This document shows, piece after piece, positions 1-8,048 of a DNA stretch of 64,000 nucleotides (the stretch's first letter is position 1; the number at the start of each line of letters is the position of its first letter). A program made the translations under genes and the position numbers. A model generated the notes under the pieces. That model was not told the DNA's origin. It searched no databases and saw nothing but the letters and a program-made list of their open reading frames with translations. The DNA is from Saltatorellus ferox. Its GTDB lineage: Bacteria > Planctomycetota > UBA1135 > GCA-002686595. The stretch spans positions 7,654,527-7,718,526 of the forward strand of contig CP036434.1 of assembly GCA_007751475.1 (NCBI GenBank), in the 5' to 3' direction.

Positions 1-138
1 CAGATCCGCGACTGCACGCTCCCCGCCACGAACCGTGAGGCAACGTTCGTCGGAGCAGCAGGTGGGGACCCGGGGACGGATGGCATGTGGCGAAAAGTGA
101 GAGGCGGCGATCCCGCAAAGGTGCTCGGGACGAATTGA
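1..138 (+). CDS. C-terminal end of an upstream protein (partial)
   Basis: An open frame runs in from the left edge and stops with TGA 57 bases before the NRPS start. The last 45 codons read as plausible protein, ending in a Gly/Asp/Pro-rich stretch (GGDPGTDG) then WRKVRGGDPAKVLGTN. No domain can be assigned from so little sequence. It lies in the same orientation as the NRPS and may belong to the same operon, in which case the biosynthetic locus extends left of the window. It could also be chance open sequence in GC-rich DNA. Confidence 0.4.
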   Translation, partial: QIRDCTLPATNREATFVGAAGGDPGTDGMWRKVRGGDPAKVLGTN

Positions 139-195
139 AGGCGAGGCAGTCGATGCGCGCGAGCAGGATCCGGCTAACGTGGCGCGTCCATTCCC

Positions 196-2808
196 ATGGA
201 GAACGTCGAAGACCTGATACCACTCACGCCGATGCAGCGCGTGATGCTGCTACGAGCGCTATCGACGGGTGGCCAGGAGGCGCTGTTCCAGCAATTCGTC
301 TTCGAGATCCATGGCGTTCTCGACCCGGCTGCGTTCCTCGCGTCCTGGGCGAGCAGTGTCGAGTGCCACTCGAGTTTACGCACGGCCTTTCTCTGGCGAG
401 GATTGAAGCAACCGCTTCAAGTGATCCGAAAGGAGGCGTCGATCCCATACCGCTACATCGACCATACGGAACGCGGTGGTGGCGCAGCCCAGAAGGACGC
501 AGCCACGGCTGAGTTCCTGGAAGAAGATCGCGCGACGGGATTCGACCTCGGCGTGGCGCCGCTCATGCGCATCGCGCTGCTTCGATGGAGCGAGACCGAA
601 TGGACCTTCGTCTGGACGAGCCACCACCTCGTGCTCGATCGATGGTCGATCGCTCCGCTTCTCGACGATGTTTGGCGTTCGTACGACGCTGCCGTCGAGG
701 GAGACGACGCCAGCCGCGGAGCGGGCGCTTCCATTCGCCGCAGCCGCTACCGCGATTACGTCGCCTGGGTGGAGAAGCAGGACGCGACGGCCGCCGAGAC
801 GTTCTGGGGCGAGCGACTCGCGGGCGTCGAGCATGCGACCCGGAGACTCACCCGACCGAGCTCCGAAGCAGCGACCGGACAGGCGGTCGCAAGCCACACG
901 TTCCGGCTCGATCCTCTCGGGGCCGAGGCGCTGCGCGCGGCCGCTCGATCCTCGAACGTGACGCCGGGCGCGGTGCTCCAGGCCGCGTGGGCGCTGACGA
1001 TGGCGAAGCTCAACGCCAGCGCGGACGTATGCTTCGGGCTGACCGTATCGGGCCGACCGCCCGGGGTGCCGGCGATCGAGCGGATGATCGGCTCGTTCAT
1101 CGGCAACGTGCCGGTGCGCGTCCAGCTCGCCGCGGATCTGACGGCGCGCGGGCTCTGCCAGTCGCTGCTCCGCGAGGGGCAGTCGCGGATCCCGTTCGAG
1201 TACCTCGCGCCCACGGACTTCCATCGAATCGCCGAGCTGCCGGCGGGGGAGCCGCTCTTCGACTCGCTGGTGCTGTGGCTCAGCCGCGCAGAGTCCCGGG
1301 ACCCCGGCGGGCTCACGGTCCGCGCCGTTCCGGGCGAGGCGGCCACGGCCTGGCCGCTCACGATCTCGGTACTCGAAGAGGGCGCCGAACTCGTGGTCGC
1401 CGTTCGGACCGCAGCCTCCACGTCCCTGCGTGACGAACACTCGCTGGCAGATCTCGGGAACGCGCTGGAGCACGGCATCGGCGTCCTCGTGCGGCTTCTC
1501 GGCGACGCCCCGCAGGCGCGACTTCGGGATCACTTCCCATGGGGGGAACCAGGTGGGGGGGACCACAGCGACGTGAGCGCTCCTGCTGCCGCGCGCCGCA
1601 GGGCCACACGCTTGCCTGCAGAGCCGACCGTCGACGCGGGTGGCCGCGAGTTCGATGACCCCGAGATGCTGCGGGACCTCCTCTACGAGGAGTGCCAGGC
1701 CCTGCTGCCGACGGACGCGAGGATCGACCCGAAGCAGGGATTCTTCGAGCAGGGCGGGACCTCGATGCTGGCCGCCCAGCTGCACGCGAGGCTGGAAGCG
1801 CTCACCGGACGCGCGCTCCCGATGCTGGAGCTGTTCGAGGCGCCGACGCTGGAGGCGATGGCGAAGGAGCTCGCCTCGAAGCCGTGGCCGCTGCTCGGCG
1901 GCGTTCTGCGCGCCGTTCGCAGGGACGGAAGCCGTCCGCCGCTCTTCTGCGTTTCCTCTCCGGAAGTCAATTCCCTCGGCTACGTGACGCTGAGTCGCCA
2001 TCTCGACGACGATCAGCCCGTCTATCTGGCCCAGGGGCGACCGAGCGGCGCCGACGCCGTGTTCCGCATGGCCGTGTCCGACATCCCGCGGCTCGCGCGC
2101 GACTCGGTCGACGCCATTCAGAAGCAGTTCCCCGACGGTCCGTATCGGCTCTTCGGGATGTGCGACGGCGCGCTCGTCGCCTTCGAGATGGCGCGGCTCC
2201 TGGAGGAGCGCGGCGCGGACGTGGAGTTCCTCTGCCTGCTGAACACCTACGCGCTGGGCACGCTGTCGCGGCGCTACAAGGTCAAGCGGGCCGTCACCCG
2301 CGCCGACTACTACCGACGCCGCTTCCGGGAGAAGCTGGTCAAGAAGCTCGAGCCGAAGGTTTCCCCGGCGCGCCGCGTCGACGCTGCCAGCACCCCGAAC
2401 AGCGCGCCGAAGAGCGTGTCGGAAAGCACATCGATCGAGGCAAGCGCCGCCGGGCCCACGCTCGCCGACAGGCTCGCCAGGATCAACGGGGAGTGGTTCG
2501 AGTTCGACACGCCGCGGCATCTGCCGAAGCAGCCCACGTTCCAGGGCCGCATCACGGTCCTGCGGAACACGGCCCAGCCGTACTGGCGCATCCGTGACGA
2601 GGCGCTCGGATGGCGCGCGTACTCCAGCGATGTCGAAGTGCTGGACCTCCAGGCGGAGCGGGAAGCGGTCCAGGGCCCGGAGCGCCGCGGCCAGCAGGAC
2701 GCCCACATGGCGCTCCTGCGCGAGCCAGACATCCAGCAGGTCGCGCGCGCGCTGAACGAGCGCCTGCGCGCTCTCGACCGCGCGGAGCGCAGCGAGGTGG
2801 AAGCGTGA
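196..2808 (+). CDS. NRPS: condensation - carrier protein - thioesterase
   Basis: An 870-residue nonribosomal peptide synthetase module without its own adenylation domain. Residues about 5-430 are a condensation domain, opening with the typical LTPMQ motif. The catalytic motif reads HHLVLDR (H143, H144, D148), so the second His and the Asp are kept but the usual Gly after the Asp is Arg149. A carrier domain at about 490-560 has the phosphopantetheine site GGTS (Ser523). Residues about 580-870 are an alpha/beta-hydrolase thioesterase whose nucleophile elbow is G-M-C-D-G, with Cys656 in place of Ser. A low-complexity insert near 740-770 interrupts the thioesterase. The module would join an acyl or aminoacyl group supplied in trans to a second substrate and release it. 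The ABC permease start overlaps its stop codon, so the two are translationally coupled. Confidence 0.85.
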   Translation: MENVEDLIPLTPMQRVMLLRALSTGGQEALFQQFVFEIHGVLDPAAFLASWASSVECHSSLRTAFLWRGLKQPLQVIRKEASIPYRYIDHTERGGGAAQKDAATAEFLEEDRATGFDLGVAPLMRIALLRWSETEWTFVWTSHHLVLDRWSIAPLLDDVWRSYDAAVEGDDASRGAGASIRRSRYRDYVAWVEKQDATAAETFWGERLAGVEHATRRLTRPSSEAATGQAVASHTFRLDPLGAEALRAAARSSNVTPGAVLQAAWALTMAKLNASADVCFGLTVSGRPPGVPAIERMIGSFIGNVPVRVQLAADLTARGLCQSLLREGQSRIPFEYLAPTDFHRIAELPAGEPLFDSLVLWLSRAESRDPGGLTVRAVPGEAATAWPLTISVLEEGAELVVAVRTAASTSLRDEHSLADLGNALEHGIGVLVRLLGDAPQARLRDHFPWGEPGGGDHSDVSAPAAARRRATRLPAEPTVDAGGREFDDPEMLRDLLYEECQALLPTDARIDPKQGFFEQGGTSMLAAQLHARLEALTGRALPMLELFEAPTLEAMAKELASKPWPLLGGVLRAVRRDGSRPPLFCVSSPEVNSLGYVTLSRHLDDDQPVYLAQGRPSGADAVFRMAVSDIPRLARDSVDAIQKQFPDGPYRLFGMCDGALVAFEMARLLEERGADVEFLCLLNTYALGTLSRRYKVKRAVTRADYYRRRFREKLVKKLEPKVSPARRVDAASTPNSAPKSVSESTSIEASAAGPTLADRLARINGEWFEFDTPRHLPKQPTFQGRITVLRNTAQPYWRIRDEALGWRAYSSDVEVLDLQAEREAVQGPERRGQQDAHMALLREPDIQQVARALNERLRALDRAERSEVEA

Positions 2809-3590
2809 ACCTCTCCCGACTCCAGGAGCTATTCCAGAGCCGCGAGCTCCTGTACTTCCTCACGTGGCGCGACGTGAAGATTCGCTACAAGCAGACGCTC
2901 CTCGGCGCCACGTGGGCCGTCCTTCAGCCGCTCATCACCATGGTGGTGTTCACGGTCTTCTTCGGGCGCCTCGCGAACATCCCCACGGGCGGCATGCCGG
3001 GGCCGATCTTCTACTACCTCGCGCTCTTGCCGTGGACGTTCTTCGCCGCGGGCATCACGAACGCGGGCAACAGCCTGATCACGAACACCGACCTGCTCAC
3101 CAAGGTCTATTTCCCGCGCGCAATTCTTCCTGCGTCGACCATCCTCGCGGGGCTCGTGGACCTCGCCATTGCCTCCGCGCTCATGGGCGTGCTCCTGCCC
3201 TGGTACGGCGTGACGCCGGACCTCGAGGCGTTCGCCTGGCCGCTGGCGATTCTCGTGCTCATCATCCTGACGCTCGGCGCCGGCATGCTGATCGCCGCCG
3301 TCAACGTGATGTACCGCGACGTCAAGTATGCGCTGCCCTTCGTGGTGCAGCTGCTGCTCTTCGTCAGCCCGGTCATCTACCCCACGGAGAAGATCCCCGA
3401 CGGGTATCGCTGGCTGATGCTCATCAACCCGCTGTCGGGGATCATCGAAACCTCGCGCTCGGCGATCGTCCCAGGCCGTGCGATCGACTGGCAGCACTTC
3501 GGGATCTCCGCGCTGATCGCCTGCGTCGTGTTCTTCGTCGGCTCCACCTACTTCTACCGCGTCCAGAGGCGCTTTGCGGACCTCGTCTGA
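2805..3590 (+). CDS. ABC-2 type permease, polysaccharide/O-antigen exporter family
   Basis: A 261-residue inner-membrane permease of the ABC-2 family (Wzm/TagG-like). The GTG start overlaps the NRPS stop (GTGA), and translation from there gives the family N-terminus, with an amphipathic segment then FLTWRDVKIRYKQT, a hallmark of polysaccharide ABC permeases. Six hydrophobic segments follow, including one near residue 40 (VLQPLITMVVFTVFF) and one near 165 (AILVLIILTLGAGMLIAAV), and the conserved NVMYRDVKY motif. A longer in-frame start inside the NRPS gene is disfavoured because it adds only Arg/Ala-rich sequence. With the next gene it should form an exporter for a lipid-linked glycan or for the product of this locus. 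Confidence 0.88.
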   Translation: MNLSRLQELFQSRELLYFLTWRDVKIRYKQTLLGATWAVLQPLITMVVFTVFFGRLANIPTGGMPGPIFYYLALLPWTFFAAGITNAGNSLITNTDLLTKVYFPRAILPASTILAGLVDLAIASALMGVLLPWYGVTPDLEAFAWPLAILVLIILTLGAGMLIAAVNVMYRDVKYALPFVVQLLLFVSPVIYPTEKIPDGYRWLMLINPLSGIIETSRSAIVPGRAIDWQHFGISALIACVVFFVGSTYFYRVQRRFADLV

Positions 3591-3591
3591 C

Positions 3592-4863
3592 ATGACGGAA
3601 GCGACAGACCAGCACGCGATCCGCCTCACGGCCGTCTCCAAGGAGTACCGCATCGGCGCCTCCCAGGGCGAAGGCATGCTGCGCGATGCGCTCGTCGGCG
3701 GCGCGAAGCGTCTCCTCGGCCGCGGTCCCGCGAAGGCGGAGCCCAAGACCGTGTGGGCGCTGAAGGACGTGAGCCTCGAGGTCGCGAAGGACGAGGTCGT
3801 GGGCGTCATCGGGCGCAACGGATCCGGCAAGACGACGCTGCTCAAGCTGCTCTCGAAGATCACCTACCCGACGTCCGGCGAGATCGACGTACGGGGCCGC
3901 GTGGCCTCGCTCGTCGAGGTCGGGACCGGCTTCCACAACGAACTCTCGGGGCGCGACAACATCTACCTGAACGGCTCCATCCTGGGGCTGAAGCGCCGCG
4001 AGATCGCCGAGCACTTCGACGCGATCGTCGAGTACTCGGGCGTCGGGAGCTTCCTCGACACGCCCATCAAGCGCTACTCCACGGGCATGCGGCTCCGCCT
4101 CGGCTTCGCCGTCGCAGCGCACCTCTTCCCGGACGTCCTCCTCGTGGACGAGGTGCTCGCGGTCGGCGACGCGGAGTTCCAGGCCAAGTGCCTCGCGACC
4201 CTGAGCGAGGTCGGCCGCCGCGGGCACGCGGTGCTGTTCGTCTCCCACAACCTGGAGGCGATCGAGAGCATCTGCTCGCGCACGATCTGGATCGACCGGG
4301 GCGTGCTCCGGATGGACGGGCCGTCGCGCGAGGTCATCGCCGCGTATCTCAAGGAAACCGCCCAGGCGAACACCGCCGTGATCGATCTTTCGCAGTCGGA
4401 AGGGCGACCCGGCACCGGCGAAGCGCGCTTCCGGTCCATGGAGTTCCTCGCGGCCGACGGGAGCCCGCTGGAGGTCATTCGTACGGCGGACGAGGTCACG
4501 GTTCGGTTCCACTTCGAGGCCCACGAGGAGATCCAGAGCCCCTACGTCGGCCTCTCCATGTTCACGGAGTTCGGGACCCTCGTGACGCACCCGAACACGT
4601 GGAGCGCGGGCCTCGAACTCGGCCGCGTGGCGCCGGGCCAGCACACCCTGGATCTCCACATCCGGCGCGTACCGCTGATGCCTGGCCGCTACCCGCTGAC
4701 GCTCTGGATGAATCGCCACTCCGACTCCGAGTCCATCGACTGGTTGGAACAGTGCGCCACGCTCACCGTCCACTCCCCCGGCAAGACCGTCTTCGAGCGC
4801 TCGCTGCCGCGGCGAACGGGCGCAGTGCTCCTCGACGCAGAGTGGCGCAGTGCGCCCTCCTGA
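3592..4863 (+). CDS. ABC exporter ATPase with Wzt-type C-terminal domain
   Basis: A 423-residue ATP-binding subunit that starts one base after the permease stop. Walker A is GRNGSGKTT (about residues 74-82). The signature region YSTGMRLRLGF lies near residue 162, followed by Walker B LLVDEVLAVGD and the H-loop VLFVSHN. Residues about 265-423 form a beta-rich extension of the kind seen in Wzt, where it binds the terminal residue of the exported glycan. The opening residues (about 10-50) are also typical of polysaccharide exporters: YRIG, a spacer, then the core domain. It pairs with the preceding permease. The extension suggests the exported molecule is recognised directly and not threaded non-specifically. 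Confidence 0.9.
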   Translation: MTEATDQHAIRLTAVSKEYRIGASQGEGMLRDALVGGAKRLLGRGPAKAEPKTVWALKDVSLEVAKDEVVGVIGRNGSGKTTLLKLLSKITYPTSGEIDVRGRVASLVEVGTGFHNELSGRDNIYLNGSILGLKRREIAEHFDAIVEYSGVGSFLDTPIKRYSTGMRLRLGFAVAAHLFPDVLLVDEVLAVGDAEFQAKCLATLSEVGRRGHAVLFVSHNLEAIESICSRTIWIDRGVLRMDGPSREVIAAYLKETAQANTAVIDLSQSEGRPGTGEARFRSMEFLAADGSPLEVIRTADEVTVRFHFEAHEEIQSPYVGLSMFTEFGTLVTHPNTWSAGLELGRVAPGQHTLDLHIRRVPLMPGRYPLTLWMNRHSDSESIDWLEQCATLTVHSPGKTVFERSLPRRTGAVLLDAEWRSAPS

Positions 4864-4889
4864 AGTCCCCCTCTCGACCCCTCCTCCCC

Positions 4890-6119
4890 ATGCTCCGATC
4901 GATCCATCGCCGCCTGGTCCTTCTGTCGCTCCTCGCGCTGGCGCTCCTGGGCTCCAGCGCTCGGCTGAGCGCGGCCACGACCGCTGCGGTTCACGCCTTC
5001 AACCAGAGCTACACCTACCTCCGCGTCGACCAGGGAGGCATCGAAGGACGCATCGAGGTCAACATCAGCGACCTCAACCGCGCGCTCGGCACGGGCCTTC
5101 CGGAAGACGGCACCGCCACCGAAGCGGACGTCGACCCGCTCCGGGAACGGATCGAAGCCTATCTCTACGCGCGCATCGGCCATCGGATCGGCGGCGAGGA
5201 CATAGAACTCGCGCCCAAGGGCTACAGGATCTACACGGCCGCAGGGAACCAGTACGTCTCGTGCCTCTACGACCTCGTCGGGGTGGAGGGGATCCCCGAC
5301 GCGATCGAAGTCACCCACGACGTGATGTTCGAGGTCGATCCCGAGCACCGCGGATTCCTCGTGATCGAGCACTTCTTCCGCCAGGGCACGTTCATGAACG
5401 AAGGCGGCGTCTCGCTGATCTTCGAGCCCGATGAATCGACCCAGACCCTCGACCTCACGGGAGGGTCGCGCTGGCAGGGCATCCGGGCCATCGTGAAGCT
5501 CGGGATCCATCACATCCTGATCGGCATCGACCACATCCTCTTCCTCTTCGTGCTGCTCCTTCCCTCGGTCCTGAGGCGCCGCGAGGAAGGGGAGTGGGAG
5601 CCGCAGGAGAGCTTCAAGGCGGCGCTCTGGCAGGTCCTGAAGATCGTGACCGTGTTCACGCTGGCCCACTCGGTGACGCTCAGTCTCGCCGCGCTCAACA
5701 TCGTCACGCTGCCCTCGCGCGTGGTCGAGTCGATCATCGCCATCTCGATCGCCGTCGCGGCGCTCGACGTCTTCTTCCCGATCTTCCACCGCAGGATCCT
5801 GCTGATCGTCCTGCTGTTCGGGTTCTTCCACGGCTTCGGGTTCGCCAACGTCCTCGGGGAGATGGGCATCACCGGCGGGGACATGGCGCTTTCGCTCTTC
5901 GGGTTCAACGTGGGCGTCGAGATCGGGCAGATGCTGATCGTGGTGCTCGTCTTCCCGATCCTCTTCATGATGCGGCTCTCGCTCCTGTACACGCGCTTCG
6001 CGGTGTACCTCGGCGCCTTCCTCTGCGGCTTCGTCTCGATCTACTGGTTCATCGAGCGCGCGTTCGACGTCGATCTGACCCTCGGGGAGACGCTCGGGCC
6101 GATCCTGAAGATGTTCTGA
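4890..6119 (+). CDS. HupE/UreJ-like membrane protein with secreted N-terminal domain
   Basis: A 409-residue protein. It starts with a signal peptide (MLRSIHRR, then a Leu-rich core ending near SARLSA). An extracytoplasmic part of about 170 residues follows, then a membrane domain with six or seven helices. The start of that domain carries GIHHILIGIDHILFLF, the His/Asp signature of the HupE/UreJ_2 family. Related proteins are linked to nickel or cobalt handling, but many bacterial homologues are uncharacterised, so metal transport here is only inferred. It lies 26 bases after the ATPase gene on the same strand. The frame remains open well upstream, overlapping the ATPase gene, but only the ATG used here gives a clean signal peptide. 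Confidence 0.8.
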   Translation: MLRSIHRRLVLLSLLALALLGSSARLSAATTAAVHAFNQSYTYLRVDQGGIEGRIEVNISDLNRALGTGLPEDGTATEADVDPLRERIEAYLYARIGHRIGGEDIELAPKGYRIYTAAGNQYVSCLYDLVGVEGIPDAIEVTHDVMFEVDPEHRGFLVIEHFFRQGTFMNEGGVSLIFEPDESTQTLDLTGGSRWQGIRAIVKLGIHHILIGIDHILFLFVLLLPSVLRRREEGEWEPQESFKAALWQVLKIVTVFTLAHSVTLSLAALNIVTLPSRVVESIIAISIAVAALDVFFPIFHRRILLIVLLFGFFHGFGFANVLGEMGITGGDMALSLFGFNVGVEIGQMLIVVLVFPILFMMRLSLLYTRFAVYLGAFLCGFVSIYWFIERAFDVDLTLGETLGPILKMF

Positions 6120-6130
6120 TGCGAGGCGTC

Positions 6131-6877
6131 TCAGCGAGCCGACTGCGCCAGCGTCGCGAGGTCCACGTGGGTCACGTGGATCTCGGGGCCCCCTCCGTCC
6201 ACGCGTCCGGCGGTGACGCCGAGAGCGTGCGTCGGCTCGCCGAGCCGCTGCAGGTGGACCTTCCAGTCCGCGGGCGCGTCGGCGTCCGCGCGCGGCGTTT
6301 CGGAGAGGCTGGCGCGGGAGCGGCGGTGGAAGGCGAAGCTGATCTCTTTCAGCGGCAGCCGCAGGCCGAGACCGCGCGCCTTGATGTAGGACTCCTTGAG
6401 GGCCCAGATCGAAAAGAAGCGCTCCGCCTGCTGGTGGGTCGCGAGAGCGTCGAGGGTTTCGCTTTCCAGCGGACTGAGCACGCGCTCGCGCAGCTCCTCG
6501 GCCACCTCGCGCGTGCCGATGGCTTCGACGTCGACGCCGACCTCGGCCCCGACCAGCGTCGCCGCGGCGACGAGACCGCGCGTGTGGGAGAGGTTGAAGC
6601 GCAGCTCCGAGGGGAAGCTGAGTTCGGGCTTGCCGAACTCGGCGGTCCGAAAGCTCCACGCCGACGGAAGGATGTGCGGCTTGGCCCCGGAGAGAGCCAG
6701 GCGCGTGAGAGCATGGGCGGAGGCGAAGCTGTTCGCGTCTCGCTCGAAACGAAAGCGCGTGAGACGGTGGCGCTCGTCTGCGTCCAGAAGATGCAGCACC
6801 CGGGCGGCGGGAATCGGCTCCGCCGTCCAGACGTGAGCGACTCCGCGCTCCATCGTTTTCGTTTCCGGATCCCGCAT
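6131..6877 (-). CDS. 4'-phosphopantetheinyl transferase, Sfp/AcpT type
   Basis: A 248-residue enzyme that transfers phosphopantetheine from CoA to the Ser of carrier proteins. The Mg-binding motif VGVDVEAIG lies in the middle and FSIWALKESYIKARG, the W..KES..KA motif of Sfp-type enzymes, follows. RFNLSHTRGLV upstream is the third conserved motif. Two ATG starts are possible: the one used here and one 24 bases downstream that has a weak GGAAA upstream; neither has a strong ribosome site. The gene is divergent from the acyl-CoA-dehydrogenase-like gene, with 18 bases between starts. Its presence in the locus fits activation of the NRPS carrier domain and the free-standing carrier protein. Confidence 0.88.
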   Translation of the reverse strand: MRDPETKTMERGVAHVWTAEPIPAARVLHLLDADERHRLTRFRFERDANSFASAHALTRLALSGAKPHILPSAWSFRTAEFGKPELSFPSELRFNLSHTRGLVAAATLVGAEVGVDVEAIGTREVAEELRERVLSPLESETLDALATHQQAERFFSIWALKESYIKARGLGLRLPLKEISFAFHRRSRASLSETPRADADAPADWKVHLQRLGEPTHALGVTAGRVDGGGPEIHVTHVDLATLAQSAR

Positions 6878-6895
6878 GGGGAAGAAGCATAGGGC

Positions 6896-8041
6896 ATGGA
6901 CTTCAGCTGGACAGAGGAACAGAACGCGCTCGTCGAAGACGCCAGGCGCTTTGCACGCGAAGAACTCGGGGGCGACGTCGTTGCGAGGGACGCGGCCGGG
7001 ACCTTCGACCGCACGCTGTGGAAGCGGGCGGCGGAGTACGGCGTGCTGGGCTGGGCCGTGCCGAAGGAGCACGGTGGCTCGGGGCATGACCTCGTCACTG
7101 CGGTGCGCCTCCTGGAAGCGCTGGGTGAGGGCTGCCGCGACAACGGGCTGACGTTCGGCCTCGGGGCGCAGATGTGGGGCGTACAGACCGCGCTGCTGCA
7201 CTTCGGGACACCGGAGCAGATCGAGCGCTTCCTGCCGCCGTCGCTGGCGGGCGACTCCTTGACGGCCTACTGCATGACCGAAGAAGGCAGCGGCTCGGAC
7301 GCGTTCGGGCTGGCGGCCACGGCGGTTCGCGAAGGCGGCGAGTACGTCTTGAACGCGGACAAGGTGCTCATCACGTTCGGGCCGGTGGCGGACGCTGCCA
7401 TCGTCTTCGCGAAGACGAATCCGGACGCGGGCCGGTGGGGGATCTCGGCGTTCCTCGTGGACGCGAGCGCTCCCGGCTACACGGCCCATCCGGTCGAGGC
7501 GAAGATGGGCCTGCGGACGGTGCCCTTCGGGCGCGTGACGCTGGAGGACGTGCGTGTTCCCGCCGATCAGCTCCTGGGCAAGGAAGGCGCGGGCGCGAGC
7601 CTCTTCACCTTCAGCCAGGGCTGGGAGCGCAGCCTCGTGCTCGCGCCGCAGCTCGGCGCAATGCAGCGCCAGATCGACGAGTGCGTGAAGTTCGCGCGGA
7701 CCCGCAAGCGCGCGGGCACGAGCATCGGCAAGCACCAGGCCGTCAGTCACCGCATCGCCGACATGAAGCTGCGGCTGGAGACCGGCAGGCTGCTGCTCTA
7801 CAAGACGGCGTGGCTCCAGCAGAAGGGCCTCCCGAACCTGATGGAAGCGGCGCTCACGAAGACCTACCTAGGCGAGTGCTTCCGCGACTCCGCGCTGGCG
7901 GCGATCGCGATCCACGGCGGCGACGGCTACCGGACGAAAGCCGGGATCGAGCGCGACCTGCGCGACGCGATCGGCGGGCTGATCTACGGCGGGACGACCG
8001 ACATCCAGCGGAACATCGTGGCGGGTCTCCTGGGCCTTTGA
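6896..8041 (+). CDS. Acyl-CoA dehydrogenase-like flavoprotein (possible aminoacyl-carrier dehydrogenase)
   Basis: A 381-residue FAD-dependent acyl-CoA dehydrogenase fold, normal family length. It starts DFSWTEEQ, has MTEEGSGSDAFG in place of the usual TEP..GSD flavin loop, and ends with the RDA...IYGGTTDIQRN region. The medium-chain-type catalytic Glu position (IYEGT) is Gly here. A Glu at residue 244 in GWERSLVLAPQLG sits where isovaleryl-CoA and prolyl-carrier dehydrogenases place their base. The gene is followed 7 bases later by an adenylation enzyme and then a carrier protein, the order used for L-prolyl-PCP oxidation to pyrrolyl-PCP. A carrier-bound aminoacyl substrate is therefore more likely than a fatty acyl-CoA, but this is inference. 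Confidence 0.85.
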   Translation: MDFSWTEEQNALVEDARRFAREELGGDVVARDAAGTFDRTLWKRAAEYGVLGWAVPKEHGGSGHDLVTAVRLLEALGEGCRDNGLTFGLGAQMWGVQTALLHFGTPEQIERFLPPSLAGDSLTAYCMTEEGSGSDAFGLAATAVREGGEYVLNADKVLITFGPVADAAIVFAKTNPDAGRWGISAFLVDASAPGYTAHPVEAKMGLRTVPFGRVTLEDVRVPADQLLGKEGAGASLFTFSQGWERSLVLAPQLGAMQRQIDECVKFARTRKRAGTSIGKHQAVSHRIADMKLRLETGRLLLYKTAWLQQKGLPNLMEAALTKTYLGECFRDSALAAIAIHGGDGYRTKAGIERDLRDAIGGLIYGGTTDIQRNIVAGLLGL

Positions 8042-8048
8042 GGGCGGC

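Noticed and set aside
376..2706. Long minus-strand open frame opposite the NRPS gene
   Set aside because: It mirrors the codon structure of the real gene in GC-rich DNA, is Arg/Glu-rich and has no domain. The same applies to long frames at 4689-6890, 16510-17922 and 19375-20367 (minus) and 5594-6892 (plus).
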